64,000 bases of DNA from Epichloe hybrida (GCA_019022495.1 JAFEKR010000074.1:19947-83946); one strand, 5' to 3'. Shown: positions 13,138-25,600, counted from the stretch's first letter. Made by a program: numbers and translations. The notes: generated from the letters alone by a model not told the origin.

Positions 13138-13555
13138 TCGATTTGAGAATCTGACAATAATCTGCGAATGAGATTTTGATGTATGAAGTTAACGACTTAG
13201 AAAGAAAGAAGCTAGTTTAGTGCGCCTTTTCAGCGCCTGGCGTACATCACCATACCGAAAACAAGGTTCACAATTTAAGAAGCACGATGAACCGCCTGCG
13301 GGCTTTCTGAACTGCGCGTGACTGGAGAGGCGTTCTTCACGATGTGAAGTCGAATCAATACGACACCTAGTTTCTAGTGTCGATATGACCATAAATACCG
13401 ATTTTGACCTTGTACATAGATGCCAACCTCAACAGCGAACAAAAACACCACTATGCGATACGATGCGATACGATGCGATGCGATGCGATGCGATGCGATG
13501 CTGTGCTCGTAGACGAATAGTGAACGGATGGGAACATTGAATGAAACCGCAATCA
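13138..13555. other. Convergent 3' intergenic region TCTP / AIM3-like
   Basis: Holds the 3' flanks of two convergent genes and a GATGC pentanucleotide repeat. No coding signal. Confidence 0.6.
13453..13502. repeat. GATGC/GATAC pentanucleotide tandem repeat
   Basis: About ten tandem copies of the 5-mer GATGC, the first few as GATAC variants, directly downstream of the convergent gene ends. Perfect copies lie at the right end and variants at the left. Confidence 0.9.
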
Positions 13556-14923
13556 TCAAAACGCTGGTCTCGTGGACATGGGAATAGGTGGAGGCGCCTC
13601 ATCTTCACGAGATGCAAATTCCGCCGGCGCAGCTGCAACAAGCTTCTTTTTAGGCGGCGGCGGCGGCGGCTTCTTCTTCCCAGCTACTCCCGACGGCGCA
13701 GCCGGGCTGTTCTCGGATGAGAAACCTGTGTAGGCTTGCCCTGGACCTGGCAACACAGGCGGCGATGTCCGAGGTTGTGCGTGAGTGGTCTGAGAGCCCG
13801 TGTAGGTGCCGATCCTGTCCATCACGCCATATTTTTGATTCAGGTTATTGGCCGTTTTGATTCCAGAAGCAACTTGTTCTCCGTGACGCTGTCGAAAGTT
13901 GTTGGCCGTGGTAGCAGCTGTTTTGGCATCGGTAAAGGAGACAGACGATGGGTCCTTGTGGAAGTTGGACGCTGTCTTGAGGGCAGCCTGCTTCTGTGCC
14001 CAAGTCGTGCCTTGAGCGGGAGGCTCTTGAGCAGGAGAAGCTGCCGAAAGATTTCCCATGTTGGCGAATCGACCTGGAAGCTCGTTGACTTGCGATCCCA
14101 ATTTCCCAGATCCAAGTCCCGCTGAACGCTCCGCTGCTGGAGGAGGAGGGGAGCTTGTATTCGCTGATAATCCACGCCCAATTCCCAACGCGGGCACTGA
14201 GACACCTGCAGCGCCAAGTCTGTTGATAGAACCTAGATTTATCAAGCCATTACTCTTTTCATTTCCGGCTGGTGAGCTTGTAGCACCTCTTGGTGGTAAT
14301 CGAGGTGGCAGACTAGGTGGAAGAGCCTTTGGCGCAGGTGTTGGAATCGCTGCCTCGCTGTACGGCGGAGGATTTCTACCATTGGCCTCGTCTCTTCTGG
14401 CTGGAGGCTTGGGCAAGTGTTGAGTTGACAGCCCAGTGGTATTTACACGATAAGGCTTTGGAGGTTGTGGTCCTTCGTCTTGGGATGCAGGAGGCGCCTC
14501 GATGGCTTGTACACCTGTATTTCTCGGCGGTGGCTCTACGGGGTCAGCTCTTGGATCCGTGTAATTTGAAGGACTTGTAATCACTTTACGCTTCGTCGAC
14601 GCTGAAGGAGGAGCTGGTGCTAAGCCAGAACTTGTGCGTTTTGGTGGCGGGGCAAAGGAGGCTGGATCCTTGAGATCTGACAGCGGACGGGCGATGTGAT
14701 TTGAGGAGTCTGAAGTCGAATCTTTGCCGCGACCCATGAGACCGGACTGAGAGTAGTTGAGCAGTTGCAATTAGTTCGGCGTGATTTTTCTTGTGGTAAG
14801 CGCAAATTGAGGGAAGACGACACCAGAACATGACTGGCATTCACGTACGACTGAGCCTTTGAGGGAGCTGCCCGATTTCTCCGGGTGCCAACCATTCTTC
14901 ATAATGTCCTTGAACCCAGACAT
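13556..14923 (-). CDS. Proline-rich AIM3-like adaptor protein
   Basis: Two exons, 14923..14849 and 14746..13556, giving 421 residues (intron GTACGT...CTCAG, phase 0). Exon 1 starts MSGFKDIMKNGWHPEKSG, an N terminus shared by ascomycete proteins annotated as 'altered inheritance of mitochondria protein 3'. The middle is low-complexity and proline-rich (SLPPRLPPRG, PPPPPPKKK: candidate SH3-binding sites). Near residues 270-340 there is a conserved helical block: TWAQKQAALKTASNFHKDP, TAATTANNFRQRHGEQVASG, KTANNLNQKYG. Yeast Aim3 is an actin-patch/Rvs167 partner; applying that role here is inference from composition and resemblance. Shares a 520-nt divergent upstream region with MIS12. Confidence 0.65.
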
Positions 14924-15444
14924 GTCGATTGAACGGGCATGAGTGATATGCGCCGTATAAAGTAATATAGCTGAATGACCTGGATTCTGCGTCTTCCTCT
15001 CCCACTAAATGTTCGAGAAAGGAAAAAAAAGACAAGGTGCTGAAGAAAAGAAGCCTCGCTAGCGCTTGCGCAAGGTGGACTGATGATGAGGAGGTGTAAT
15101 AGTAGAAGTTTGTGGAAGAAGTCTGGTCGCCGGGCGCATCGGAGGTGGCCCAGGTGTGTGGGGGGGGGTGTGACTTGTCGAAGGAGCGTGGGGCAAGTGC
15201 GACCCAGGGTGCAGTTCCGACCGAAACTTTGATGCCGGTGACATTTTGTTCACAATTTGTGTGTTACTCACTATTTCATGATGAAATGCGCCATCTGATG
15301 ACTTGACATGCTTTCGCGAGAGTTTGAACAACATACCAGATATTCTGGAGCCATCTACCCCGCTGTTCTCTGTTCTTTGGGGGACAGGCGCAAAACGCGT
15401 CGAGTCGCGTGGCCACCGGCGCAACAACTTCAACTCTAGTCACC
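14924..15444. promoter_or_regulatory. Divergent promoter region AIM3-like / MIS12
   Basis: 520 nt between two divergent start codons (ATG at 14923 on minus, 15445 on plus). Contains a G9 run near 15163 and no recognised coding segment. Specific factor sites cannot be assigned. Confidence 0.45.
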
Positions 15445-16689
15445 ATGACTACTCCGAATGAGTCCAACTATGACCTCCTTACTGAGCATTTCGGCTATCC
15501 ACCGGTGGTGAGTAATGATGATGAAGACGTCAAGTCTTTTTCTCTTTCAGAGAAGGCGAAAAAAAAAAGAAAAGAAAAGAGAAGAGAAGAAAAGAAAAAG
15601 AAGAAGAAGAAGCCATTTATTCGAGCTGATCCACATGAAATCCGCATTTTTTGAACCATGCTTTTCCTAACCACCATCCAGTCACTCCTAGACGACATCA
15701 TCAACACCGTCAACGTGCTCGCCGACCGCGCCCTCGACTCTGTCGAACGCGTACTGCTATCGCTGCCCCCACAAAATCTCGGGTTCAAACCCCCAAAGTC
15801 CAAAGACGCCAGCGGCGAGAACACAGCATCACCATCCCCCGAGGAGGCGGCCAAGCGCGAAATCGAAAATGGCACGCACCAGCTGGAAACGCTGCTGAAT
15901 GCCGCGATCGACAAGAACTTTGACATTTTCGAACTATACACGATGAACAACATATTGACAATCGATGAGAAAACCCAGCCGTTCATCAGGCTGCCGCACT
16001 ACGAAGGACTGGATCTGTCAAACCATCCCGACAGGCCAACGGCAGGGAGCATCACCGAGCTGAGACGGCGACTGCACGCCAGCCAGAAGCTGCATGTGGC
16101 GCTCGAGGCGGAAAGAACAAGAAATGACGTGCTCTTGCGAAAACTGAAAGAGGCACTCAACATGCCGTTTACAGGAGGACAAGGCCCGGTGAAGAAGGAG
16201 CCCGAAGCGGGCAACGCAGATGAGGAGAAAGGTGGGGGAGCACTAGGGTTTTTGCGTGACAAGGGAACGCTCGAGCAAGGAGGCACGGATAAGCCCATCA
16301 CGACGACGGCGGAGTTCACGCTCTCTCAATTGCAATCTCTCCGGTCGCTGTCTTCGTCTCTGAGAGCCCTCCTTCCTCAGCTGGGCACCGTCGAGAACGA
16401 CCCCGAGGACGGTGCCGACCCCAGTTCCGAAGACAAGTCTTGGCGCCGCGAACGATCAGAGTATATCGAGAGCGCATCACGCAAGTACCTCGAGCGATCG
16501 GCTGGGCTAGAACTTGGACCTCACGGGGAGGTGCGTGACGGGGTGGTGTGGCACGGCGGTGGCCCATCGTTGGCCAAGGACGAGGTGGAAAGCCTGGAAA
16601 AGGTAGCTGCCATCTTGGGGACCAATGCAGCAGCTGGGCCCATGGAAGCTGGAAAAAACAGCGAGGATGACGCCATGGAAGAATCTTGA
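15445..16689 (+). CDS. MIS12: Kinetochore protein Mis12/Mtw1 homologue
   Basis: Exons 15445..15507 and 15682..16689 (donor GTGAGT, acceptor CCAG), 356 residues. The junction restores EHFGYPPV followed by SLLDDIINTVNVLADRALDS, the hallmark N-terminal block of Mis12/Mtw1. A coiled-coil region follows (GSITELRRRLHASQKLHVAL, then EAERTRNDVLLRKLKEAL). The protein is a subunit of the MIND complex linking inner-kinetochore CENP-C to the Ndc80 complex. The C-terminal half is less conserved, with an acidic tail (EDDAMEES). The 174-nt intron contains an A/G-rich stretch and keeps an open frame at first but has an in-frame stop before the acceptor. Confidence 0.92.
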
Positions 16690-17082
16690 TCTTGGCAAAG
16701 CCAAGGTTCATTCACCAAGTGCTTGTCGCATTTCAATGTGGTAAAGTGCTGCGAACCATGGAGAATTTGGCGTCGGGGTCTGGGAATCGACCGGGGCGAT
16801 TTTGGAGTTTTAGTTGCACGATATGGGATGTTTGTATAAATGAGTCTATGTCGTCTAGTAAATATGCTGTTGGCTTTAGAAGCTCTCAAATAGCATTGAC
16901 TTTTGGACTCCATTTACATGATATGGGATAGCTCGTACATGCGAGTAATAGGCTGACACTTAGTATACATGGTTGTGAACGGGCCTCACCGTAAAAGCTC
17001 TCAATTAGTAGTAGTTTCCTTCTCACAACTCCCTCCGGTCTTCTCTTCTCAACAGGTCGACCGACCACCAGCCCATTCACAT
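16690..17082. other. Convergent 3' intergenic region MIS12 / PPR gene
   Basis: 390 nt of 3' flanks; nothing coding recognised. Confidence 0.6.
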
Positions 17083-19854
17083 TCACCCCCTCGGCGTCCT
17101 GTCCAACTCGGGCGGCACACTCGCACCATCAATCAACCCATTCTCCTTTGCCAAGAACCAGAAGTGATGTCTCCAGTAACGATCATCCCGTTCAAGGAAC
17201 TCCCCTTCCACGGCGGCTTTTTCCAACTTGTGATTGAGGACCACCCGCACGACCTCCTTGGCGTCGGCGATTGTTTTTGCGTTCCTGTCGGCGAGGAGGG
17301 CCTTCAACAGGTCCGATAGGCAGGGCAGCGACGTGACTGGTCTTCCTGCGCGAGCGAGCTGGCCAAAGACATCCATTGCGGCGGGGACGTCTCCTGTGAC
17401 GGCATGGGCGCTCATGACGCGCTCCCAGAGGGTTTGATCGCCCTGACCGATGTTGGACAGCCGATGCTCCTGGAGGAGAGCACGAATAGTGGCCCCCGTG
17501 TCGGAGGGTAAGGGGTCCCGCGACAGAGCTCGCTCGATCAAGATGGTCACCATGTGCGATGTGGCCGAGAACCCATCCGCACGCATGTGTTGCTGCACAG
17601 CGGCAATGGCTTCGTCTGCGCCGCCGTTGGCAAGGGACGACACAGCGTATAGCATCTTGCCGTAGGTCTCGAGATTGGCCCTAAGCCCCGCAGCCTTGAT
17701 GTCGGTGAGGATCTGCTCCACGACATGGACCTGCTCTGCGGCTGAGGCACTTTCCAAGCTGCCTAGCAGTTCCTCTACAATGATGGTGAATGTGGCGCCG
17801 TCTGGTTCCACGCCCTGGCTTTTCATGGCTCTTAGAAGCGACTTGACGTCTTCGGGGGAGCTGGACCTGGAAGACCGGAAGCTCTCTCGTATCAGGATGT
17901 TGAAGGTTCGAATGTTGGGCTCGATGCCTTCGCGGCCGGCCCATGATAGAATTTCGTTGGCCGCGCGGCGGTCGAGTGCGATGAGGCCCTTCAAGGCGGC
18001 GTTGACAACTTCAATCGTCGGCTGGATGGCTATGGACACGGCACCCTCCGCATCGCCTTTACTCGCCACTGCCTTCTTCCACATCCCTTGCATTTCGGCG
18101 AGGGCATGAATGCCTGCCTGTGGCTTACCAGCTTCAATGAGTCCTGAGATTCGTTCGGTCCAGATGACTGCGTCGAGTTTCAGCCCTGAATCGACAAGCT
18201 TCTGCCAGAGAGCTTCGATCCGTTCTGCGTCCTTGCACAGTTTCCATCCGTGCATCATGTTGGTGTAGGTGCGTACGGTAGGCTGGATTTGGACTTGCTG
18301 CATGACGTCAAGTGTCTCCTGGAGCTTCTTGGACCGTCTGAACGCACACCACACAAAGACAAAAAAGTCTAGGAACGCGGGATCCTCGCGCAGCTGACGA
18401 CCCAAGTCGGGGGTTTGGGCCAGACGAGCCCTCAGATTCTGCCATATGAAGACGACAGCTCCGGTGTTGCGGGATTCATATGCAGCGCGTAGCTGCTTGT
18501 GAAAGATGGCGAGACCAGAATGCGAGCTTGATGAATGAGAATGAGACGACGGTTTGTGTTCAAGAGACGAGGAGCGGCCTTGGCGCCCTACTGAATCCTT
18601 CCTGAGAACCAATTCCATGGCTCGTGGCCATTGAGCTGCCATGTACGATTGAAGCTCTGCCAGTTTGGCAGAAGGAAACCGAGTTTCGCTAGCAAATACG
18701 TCATTGACGTATGAATCATCTGCAGGCTGAAGCTCCAGGGCTTTAGAAACAAGGTTTAACAATGGCGCCGCCTTGATCTGCGAACCGTCTCTAGCCAGAC
18801 GAGGATCAGAAAGCACAGCCAGCGTTGCCAACAGACCCGGGATAAGTTCGCGGGATTGCTCTGGCCGAAACTGCACAAATATGCTTGCCAATGCTCTTGT
18901 TGTCGGCGATGTCCATACTGAGTTTCGTTCCGCCACAAGTTCATTCTTCTTCCATGGAAACGACGCCGCGTAAATATCGTTCGTGATCTCGTCCACGGCA
19001 GGCAGCACGAACTGCTGACCTGAATGATGGTGCATCTGACTCGGCCGCTTCAACTGCGACAAGTGCTTCCACATGTCTAGCAGCTCCTCTAGAACGGCAT
19101 GCCTCTCAGCCGATGTATGTTTTGTATCGACAAGGATATGACAGAGGTTCAAAACAAGCTCGTTCCGCACATCAAGATCCCACTTGCCAACCGTGGCAAG
19201 CATCTTGGAAAGAGCCAAGCTAGTGCAAGTGAGACCCTGCTCTGCTACCGCATCACATTTATCTCTCAAGAACTTTGTAGTCGAGATATACAAGTGCTTT
19301 GGAATATGGCCACTAAGCTCCTTGACAAGCGGCCAGATGTCGTTCTGAAAGAGCCGTAGTTTCTCCTGAGGCCCCACGAGCATTTCCGAGATTTCCTCCA
19401 TCTTGGCAGTGATTTGCCACTCGTCTAGAGCAGACGCAGCAACGGGCTGAGCCTGGCCAGTGATCGATGAGGCGAACGGCAGCTTGGCAGCTTCAAAGGA
19501 AGAAGCAGAAGAGCCACTTGCTGTGGTGCCGGATCGTTGCACCACATCGTTGAACAATGCCACTGCCGAAGACCGGTAAAACTTATTCCTGGGCTGCCTC
19601 TTGATTGGAGAAGAGTTTGCCGATTTGCGAGAAGGGGGTGGCCTTCTCTGCGAGCCCTGAGCTGTCTGCTGAGAGAAGGCGGCCTGTTCTACACCCGAGT
19701 CGGTGGCAGGCGATGAGAACCATGCCACGGCTCCGTGTCTGCGTGTCGGCGAAACAGCCGGTCGCAGGCGCGAGGCGCATCTGGTACAGAAATTTCTTGA
19801 CGTGTACATATGGCCGATTTCGAAGTTGCGAGCATATATGAACACACGCGCCAA
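17083..19854 (-). CDS. Mitochondrial pentatricopeptide-repeat (PPR) protein
   Basis: Single-exon frame, 923 residues from the first ATG. The internal Met at about residue 16 (MYTSRNFCTRCASRLRP) heads a typical basic, Ser/Arg-rich mitochondrial presequence and may be the real start. From about residue 510 onward there are degenerate PPR helices: TVRTYTNMMHGWKLC, LDAVIWTERISGLIEAGKP, NIRTFNILIRESFRSS, PDGATFTIIVEELLGS, NLETYGKMLYAVSS. The N-terminal half is helical without clear repeats. Fungal PPR proteins of this kind act in mitochondrial RNA metabolism or translation; the target RNA cannot be told from sequence. A CCAAT box lies about 150 nt upstream. Confidence 0.85.
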   Translation of the reverse strand: MARVFIYARNFEIGHMYTSRNFCTRCASRLRPAVSPTRRHGAVAWFSSPATDSGVEQAAFSQQTAQGSQRRPPPSRKSANSSPIKRQPRNKFYRSSAVALFNDVVQRSGTTASGSSASSFEAAKLPFASSITGQAQPVAASALDEWQITAKMEEISEMLVGPQEKLRLFQNDIWPLVKELSGHIPKHLYISTTKFLRDKCDAVAEQGLTCTSLALSKMLATVGKWDLDVRNELVLNLCHILVDTKHTSAERHAVLEELLDMWKHLSQLKRPSQMHHHSGQQFVLPAVDEITNDIYAASFPWKKNELVAERNSVWTSPTTRALASIFVQFRPEQSRELIPGLLATLAVLSDPRLARDGSQIKAAPLLNLVSKALELQPADDSYVNDVFASETRFPSAKLAELQSYMAAQWPRAMELVLRKDSVGRQGRSSSLEHKPSSHSHSSSSHSGLAIFHKQLRAAYESRNTGAVVFIWQNLRARLAQTPDLGRQLREDPAFLDFFVFVWCAFRRSKKLQETLDVMQQVQIQPTVRTYTNMMHGWKLCKDAERIEALWQKLVDSGLKLDAVIWTERISGLIEAGKPQAGIHALAEMQGMWKKAVASKGDAEGAVSIAIQPTIEVVNAALKGLIALDRRAANEILSWAGREGIEPNIRTFNILIRESFRSSRSSSPEDVKSLLRAMKSQGVEPDGATFTIIVEELLGSLESASAAEQVHVVEQILTDIKAAGLRANLETYGKMLYAVSSLANGGADEAIAAVQQHMRADGFSATSHMVTILIERALSRDPLPSDTGATIRALLQEHRLSNIGQGDQTLWERVMSAHAVTGDVPAAMDVFGQLARAGRPVTSLPCLSDLLKALLADRNAKTIADAKEVVRVVLNHKLEKAAVEGEFLERDDRYWRHHFWFLAKENGLIDGASVPPELDRTPRG

Positions 19855-20504
19855 GTGCAGATGGCTATGCCGGGTTCGAGCGTGCGGAACCAGTGCTGGT
19901 TGAAGAACCTCCTTTTACGAACAACCTTTTTTTTTTTTTTTTTTCCGAGGTGTACTCCCCACGCCCCACTTGTGGTTGTCGGCAGGGGTGCGAAAGCGAA
20001 TCAGCCAATCAGCGTGCGTGTGACAGGCTGAGATCCAAGCTTCAACAATTACGCATGCATGTCACGGCATCTTTTTTTTAAGCGGCGAATTTGACCAATG
20101 AATTAGACGAGAAACAGAAATTAATACTCCGACTCGGATTGCAATTGGTTGAAACTTGGGAAAATATGCCAAGAATAATAATAGAGAAAAGAAGTAAGAC
20201 ACGCTTTTTTTTATTTTTTAAAAAAAGGCCTTGAGTGAAAAAGGGTCCTTGCATTCCGGGATCAAACTGGCATTGCAAAGACATATATATATATATATCT
20301 CGGGTGATAAGGAAAGAAAATAGTCATATTCAGATGCAGTCATTTTCGATCCAGGCAGGGCGCACAAGCCCCAGCATCGAGCCAGAAAGGCAACAGTGAC
20401 AGCATTTCCATCAAAAAAACCCTATCCGCGTGTCATGACTACTGCACTTGTTCATCCTCCCACGCCCCCAACTTCAACTTCCCCGTCGACAACACTTTCC
20501 TTTC
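19855..20504. other. Intergenic region upstream of PPR gene, downstream of GST
   Basis: 650 nt with a T16 run near 19928, an (AT)n stretch at about 20283-20298 and A/T-rich sequence. No coding signal beyond chance frames. Confidence 0.6.
20005..20011 (+). promoter_or_regulatory. CCAAT box (CCAATCA)
   Basis: CCAATCA lies about 150 nt upstream of the PPR gene start codon. This matches the consensus bound by the fungal Hap2/3/5 (CBC) complex, which often regulates mitochondrial genes. A single short motif, so weak evidence. Confidence 0.35.
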
Positions 20505-21548
20505 TTACAAAGACGCCTCAAACTTGCCATCGATGGCCTCAATCTTCTCCACGCTCCTCTTATAACCTGGCTCGGCCTCCAAGACCTGCACATACTCCGC
20601 CACCTTGGGGAACTCATTCTTCCACGAGGCACCCTCCCAGGAGCCGAGCTCGTCGAACCGTCCAGAGCCAGCAATCAAGGGAAAGCTCATGAGGATATCA
20701 GCCGCGCTGAGGGTTTGCCCGCAGAGGTATTTGCCGCCGGAGGTGGCGAGCTGTTCGTTGATAAAGGCCAGGTGCTTCTTAATGTTGGGGTAGACGAACA
20801 TGGCGATGATGCGGTTGGCAATGATGTATGTGATGGGGCGGACGAAGAAGGGAACCTGAGGAGATTTGAGGCCTGGAGATGAAAATCGCATTAGTTTGAG
20901 TGTTCTTCTACTTGTTCCTCTGGGGATAGGCATCGTATTGCTGAACCACCACCGACTTATGCTTTTTAGTAGAAAAAAACTGCGGGGGGAGAACATCGAA
21001 GGGGAAAATGTAGAGAAAAGAAAAGAAGAAAACCTACGTGAAATAACCAATGCAAAGACCAGAAACGGCATCAAGCTGCCTTCAGCATAGTGCATATAAT
21101 ACGCATACCGCAACCACTCCTCCGTCTCCCCGCCTATTGTGTTCTCCCTTCCCTCACGCCACTGCTTGGGAATCAACTTCTGGCCCGCAGGAACATGGTC
21201 CACCAGGTACTGCGTCATGAAGCCACTCTCGGCCAGGATAACAGGCTTCTCGCCATGGCCGGGAGGCGTGATGGAAATGACGGGGGACTTTCCCAGAGGA
21301 TGGATCTGCTCAAGCTCCGGGGGCGCGAGCAGGGTTTCCTCGTCGCGGTGGAAGACCTCGACTTCGTAAGGGATCTCGAGCTCTTCGAGCAACCAGACGA
21401 TGCGTTGGGAGCGCGAAAAATTCAGCCTGGTAGGATGCCCGACTTATTTTTCAGCGCCGAATGCAATTGCGCAAACGAAGGCCGGGAGGTATGATGGGAT
21501 GATGACGTACCAGTACAGCTTGATCTTGGGCAGCTGGTCAGCAGACAT
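20505..21548 (-). CDS. Glutathione S-transferase (Gtt1-like)
   Basis: Three exons: 21548..21511, 21426..21038, 20872..20505; 795 nt, 264 residues. The N-terminal thioredoxin-like domain reads KIKLYW, then LNFSRSQRIVWLLEELEIPY (Ser of FSRSQ in the usual catalytic position), HPLGKSPVI (cis-Pro) and ILAESGFMTQYLVDH (the E-S glutathione contact). The all-helical C-terminal domain contains GGKYLCGQTLSAADILMSFP. The family conjugates glutathione to electrophiles; the fungal Gtt1 type is often ER- or membrane-associated. The second intron (21037..20873, 165 nt) has no in-frame stop, so an unspliced transcript would add 55 residues; the RLKSPQVPFF junction after splicing supports removal. The first intron ends CTACCAG. 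Confidence 0.93.
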
Positions 21549-22606
21549 GATGGATGGTGGTTTTGCGCCTTGTCTCGCGGCTTGTTCAAGGTCCAGGTTC
21601 AATCGGAAGGTATCTCAAAGTAAGGTCGATTGATTGAGCTTTCGAGGGGAGAATTTTCATCCCATCAAGCCAGCACAACAGAGGATCGATTCGACTTTAA
21701 AGTAGTCCTGCACGAGGGCTGACTGGCATGGCACATGGACCGCTCCTCCTTCTGCTTTGTCTGTGGCTTTAGTGGCGTGGTGGATGACGCCAACGGTGTG
21801 AGCGAAGCCAACAAGCAAGTTCTCTGCAAGCACTATTATCGCCTCTCTCACATTTTGGCGACATTTCACATGTCAATCGAGCCCGAAGACCATGGACGGC
21901 GACCGACTGGTTGGTTAGTCGAGTTGATATTCCGGATGCCATCACTGCCGAGTCCATCGTGACCCACAATTTACAAACCCTTGTCCGTCATGTTTGTGCT
22001 ATTACGTGACTATGTGCCATTGCCTCGGCGAGTCGGCGGGCACGCAGCCGCACTCGAGCCGCACTGTTTGTCCATTGTATGCTTTTATTCAATACTGAAT
22101 TACACATGTACAGTGGGTGTAGTACGGAGTGGCAGCTTCCTTTACACTTGGCCTCTCATTGCGCCCGACCATGTCTCCGTCGTCTGTTCTATGCCAATAA
22201 AGCCTAAATCATGCAACAGATAAGAATGAAACCCATCACACGGATCCGTACGCACATCTTAAGAACCTGCGACCATCATCATGTGGGACTGCACACCCAC
22301 CTGCATCAAACCAAACCAAGAACAAAGCGTTATAACGTATGTAGCATCGCTTACCCGCCTCATGCTGCCACCTTTGTCAAACAATCCATTTGCATTATCC
22401 TACGCCGCATCCAACTCGTCTGGCATTACTCCGTTGACCGAAATTTGAGGGGAAAAGTCCAAGATATGGGAAAAGGCATCCCTTTGGATCCTTTGGGGTC
22501 GATTAATGTTATGTGTATCCAGAATGCCGAACTTTTATTCTTGCCCCCCTCCTCCCATGTTTCCCACATGAGCACTTGACACACAGAACTCTGAATGCGA
22601 AATATT
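21549..22606. other. Intergenic region GST / ITC1
   Basis: 1.06 kb between two minus-strand genes. Contains two near-copies of TACTCCGTA (22123 and 22427, one mismatch each). No gene recognised. Confidence 0.55.
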
Positions 22607-25600
22607 TCAGCCGCGTCGCCGAGCTTTGGTCGAGCCGCGCCCGGCTGCCTCTGTCTGCGCTTCACGCTTCTTCGTTTGCTTCCGGACCCTCGGCGGCGGC
22701 GGCGGCGGATTGGAATGCAAATGCCCTAGTTCTTCCAAAGCCATTGTGTTCTCCCACTGCAGACATCGATAATGAGATGGCTCTGGAGTTTCCTCCCGTA
22801 TGCGTGAGCTGCTTCGTTTTGTCATATGCTCGTCCTTTTTGTCATCATCGTTGCCATTGCTGAGATAGATTTTTCTGTTTTCCATGTGCTTCACAATTCT
22901 GTCTCTATAATTCGTGAGCTCCTTACGCAACTTCGATTCATTGAATCCTCGGGGGTCCAGCCACTTGATCAATGCCGTCACCTTCTCGGGCTCCGATAAG
23001 TAGCCCCATTGCTTGGCTGTGAAGACGCTCGTGCCGTCTTCTTCCTTTGCCTTGCGCTCCGAGACGGTCATTCTGAACTTGGCCTTGTATTCGTTCTGTA
23101 ATTCTTGCGGGCCATCAATGAAGCCCTCTCTTTCCATGTCGTCAGGGCCCTGGACCCATATGCACCCATTGGCATACTCGGCTGAAGCCGTTGAACTTGT
23201 TGGAAGACCTCCGTAAGGCATGCCGTTTCTTTCAAACCAGTAGTATCGATTCCAAAACCTGTCCTTGCCCAGTACTCGTGTTCGAGGGCAATCAGCTTCG
23301 CGCAAATCGTTTTCGATGATAGCTACCTCGTCCTCGCATTCCTTGATAATCTCTTCCTTTTTCTGAATCTCTTTCAGAATCTTGTTGTATTGCTTCTGCT
23401 GTTGGGGAGTCAATTTAACTGGCTCTTGTGGCTTTCCCTTTTCCTGCCCCTTCTGCGTTTCCTTCTTGCGCTCCTTTTCGGCTCCAGCTTCTTTTTTCTT
23501 CGTCTTTTCGGACGGCGGACGGCCGCGTCGCTTCCCCTTTGCTTGATGTCCTTCCCTAACGGCACCAGCATCGCCATCCTCTTTGTCAATGGGGGATTCA
23601 TTGGCGTCTGCCATTTTCGTGTCGTCATATTCCTTCAGAGCACTGGAATCAACTTCTTCGGCTGGATCTGGATCAGGAATCAGCTCCCGGCGCTGCTCAT
23701 GTAGTTGACGAACCTCCTCCATCCTGTCCACGGTTAATTTTGACTGGTCAGCTTGTCGCATTTGATACTCAAACAAAACATCGCATGGGGGGTTTTTTTT
23801 TTATGACTTACGCTTGCTTTTTCTGTCGTTGCCACTCGATTCTGTCTTTGCGGTATTTTGTCATCGTCTCGCTGCAATCTTCCATGTAGCCGCGCACAGC
23901 CTTAGTTTGCATCGTCAGCAGACAGATGGTCTGCAGCGCCTTGACTCGGTGATTGACATCGAGCGCAGCATATTTCTGCTGCACAGCTTCTTGTGTGGGT
24001 TCCACATCTGCTGGTACAAGTTGTTCCAGCAGTTCCTCGCACGTTTCTTCATACCTGTTGTCCTTGGACAACTGGTGCAGTAGGCCAACAATTATTCGTT
24101 CCCACCCGCCATTGCCGAAGTCGCGCTTCCGCAAATGATCTATCCAGTCGAATTCCCTCATCATCTCTTCGGCGCGGGTGCGAGATTCTTGTTCTGCCCG
24201 TATTTCCTCCTCCTCAGCTGCGGCTGCCTCGGCGGCGAGTCTTTCAGCCTCCAATTTAGCGAGGCTGCTGCGTGTAGCACGGCCGTTCGGTTTCCTTTCC
24301 GGCTCAGGAGTCTGTGTTTCCTCATCTTCTTCCTCGGCGTCTTCTTCATTATGGTCCTCCTCACCTTCTTCGTCGCTCTCCTCGTCTTCCAAATCGGGTA
24401 GTGCTATTCGGACCTTGCCACCCTCCTTTTCTGAATCGACCAGTATCTTCAAGACTGAACAGTGAATCTCATCGAATAATTGAACCGGAGTCCTTTCTGA
24501 GGCCACGGTCATGGCCTCGACAAAGTCGTCAAACGTGAAGGAGTCAAGTTGAAAAATTTCGCAATAGACATTCAACGTGTCCCACGTTTCTAAAAATGCA
24601 CCGACTGTAGCCATGTCGATCTTGTCCTGGAATGCTTGAATTTCAACAAGCTCGCCTTCTTTTTCCACCGGCGGATCCCGACACATGAACTTGAGACGAG
24701 GTCGAAGACTGCCTTCCTTCGGTGGCAAAGCCAAATCCTCAATTGGATACTTGGTTGGCGGGGGAGGGGGAGATGGAGTGGGTTGTCGCGCTTGCTGTTC
24801 GTGTTGTTGCCCGGAACCATTGACACCATCCGCAGACTCACCAAAAGGCCACTTAGGACCCCTGAAACCGGGTTGACTTTGCTTTCCCTTTTGACTCTTG
24901 GTGGCTGGTTTCAATTCCGGTAGACGCACTGGGCCAGTGTGTGTGTGACCATTCAGGTCGTGATCATTGCCCCTCTTTTGGGCCTGAAGCTGTTTGCGCT
25001 CCAAAAGCTTCATGTCGTACCGAAGATGAGGAGGAACTCTGGTATCAATGTGGTACATATTGGCATAGTCATGTTTCACCAGCCAAGGCGCCCCTGTCCA
25101 GGCTTCTCTGATAACAGTCTTTTTGATGAAAGAACGTAGCATGGCTTTGGTAAAAACTCCTCGGTCGCGACAAATGTGCTCATCCGTAACAATTGTCTCC
25201 TCATCGCTGTCTTTGATGTTGACGAGATAGCGAGTGACAGGCAAGGCGCGGGAGCCATCAGACAGTATTCTGGGTCCAAATGTTGTCTTGTCTCGAACCA
25301 GGCCGAGAATCCGATCTCCTCCACCTAAGGTCACTGTTACCTCCTCACCTGGGTAATAGTCATGTCTGAATTCATCGAAGATGAGGTCGACAAGGTTATC
25401 CAAGCGGGATACAGTCTGAAACTGAACCTTACGCAAGATGGGGCCTTTCAAAGCCTCCGGAAACGTGGCTTCAACTTCGCGACCACCAGTGAGCTGTGCC
25501 GAATCATAAATTGTAAGTAACGTTTCGTCCCTGGCAACAGAATAAACAGTACAGTGGCAAACGAACCTCGCTATTGAACGCCTCAAAGAAAGTGAGGCCC

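Noticed and set aside
13374..13641. Minus-strand frames rich in SHRIASHRIA
   Set aside because: Translation artefact of the GATGC tandem repeat.
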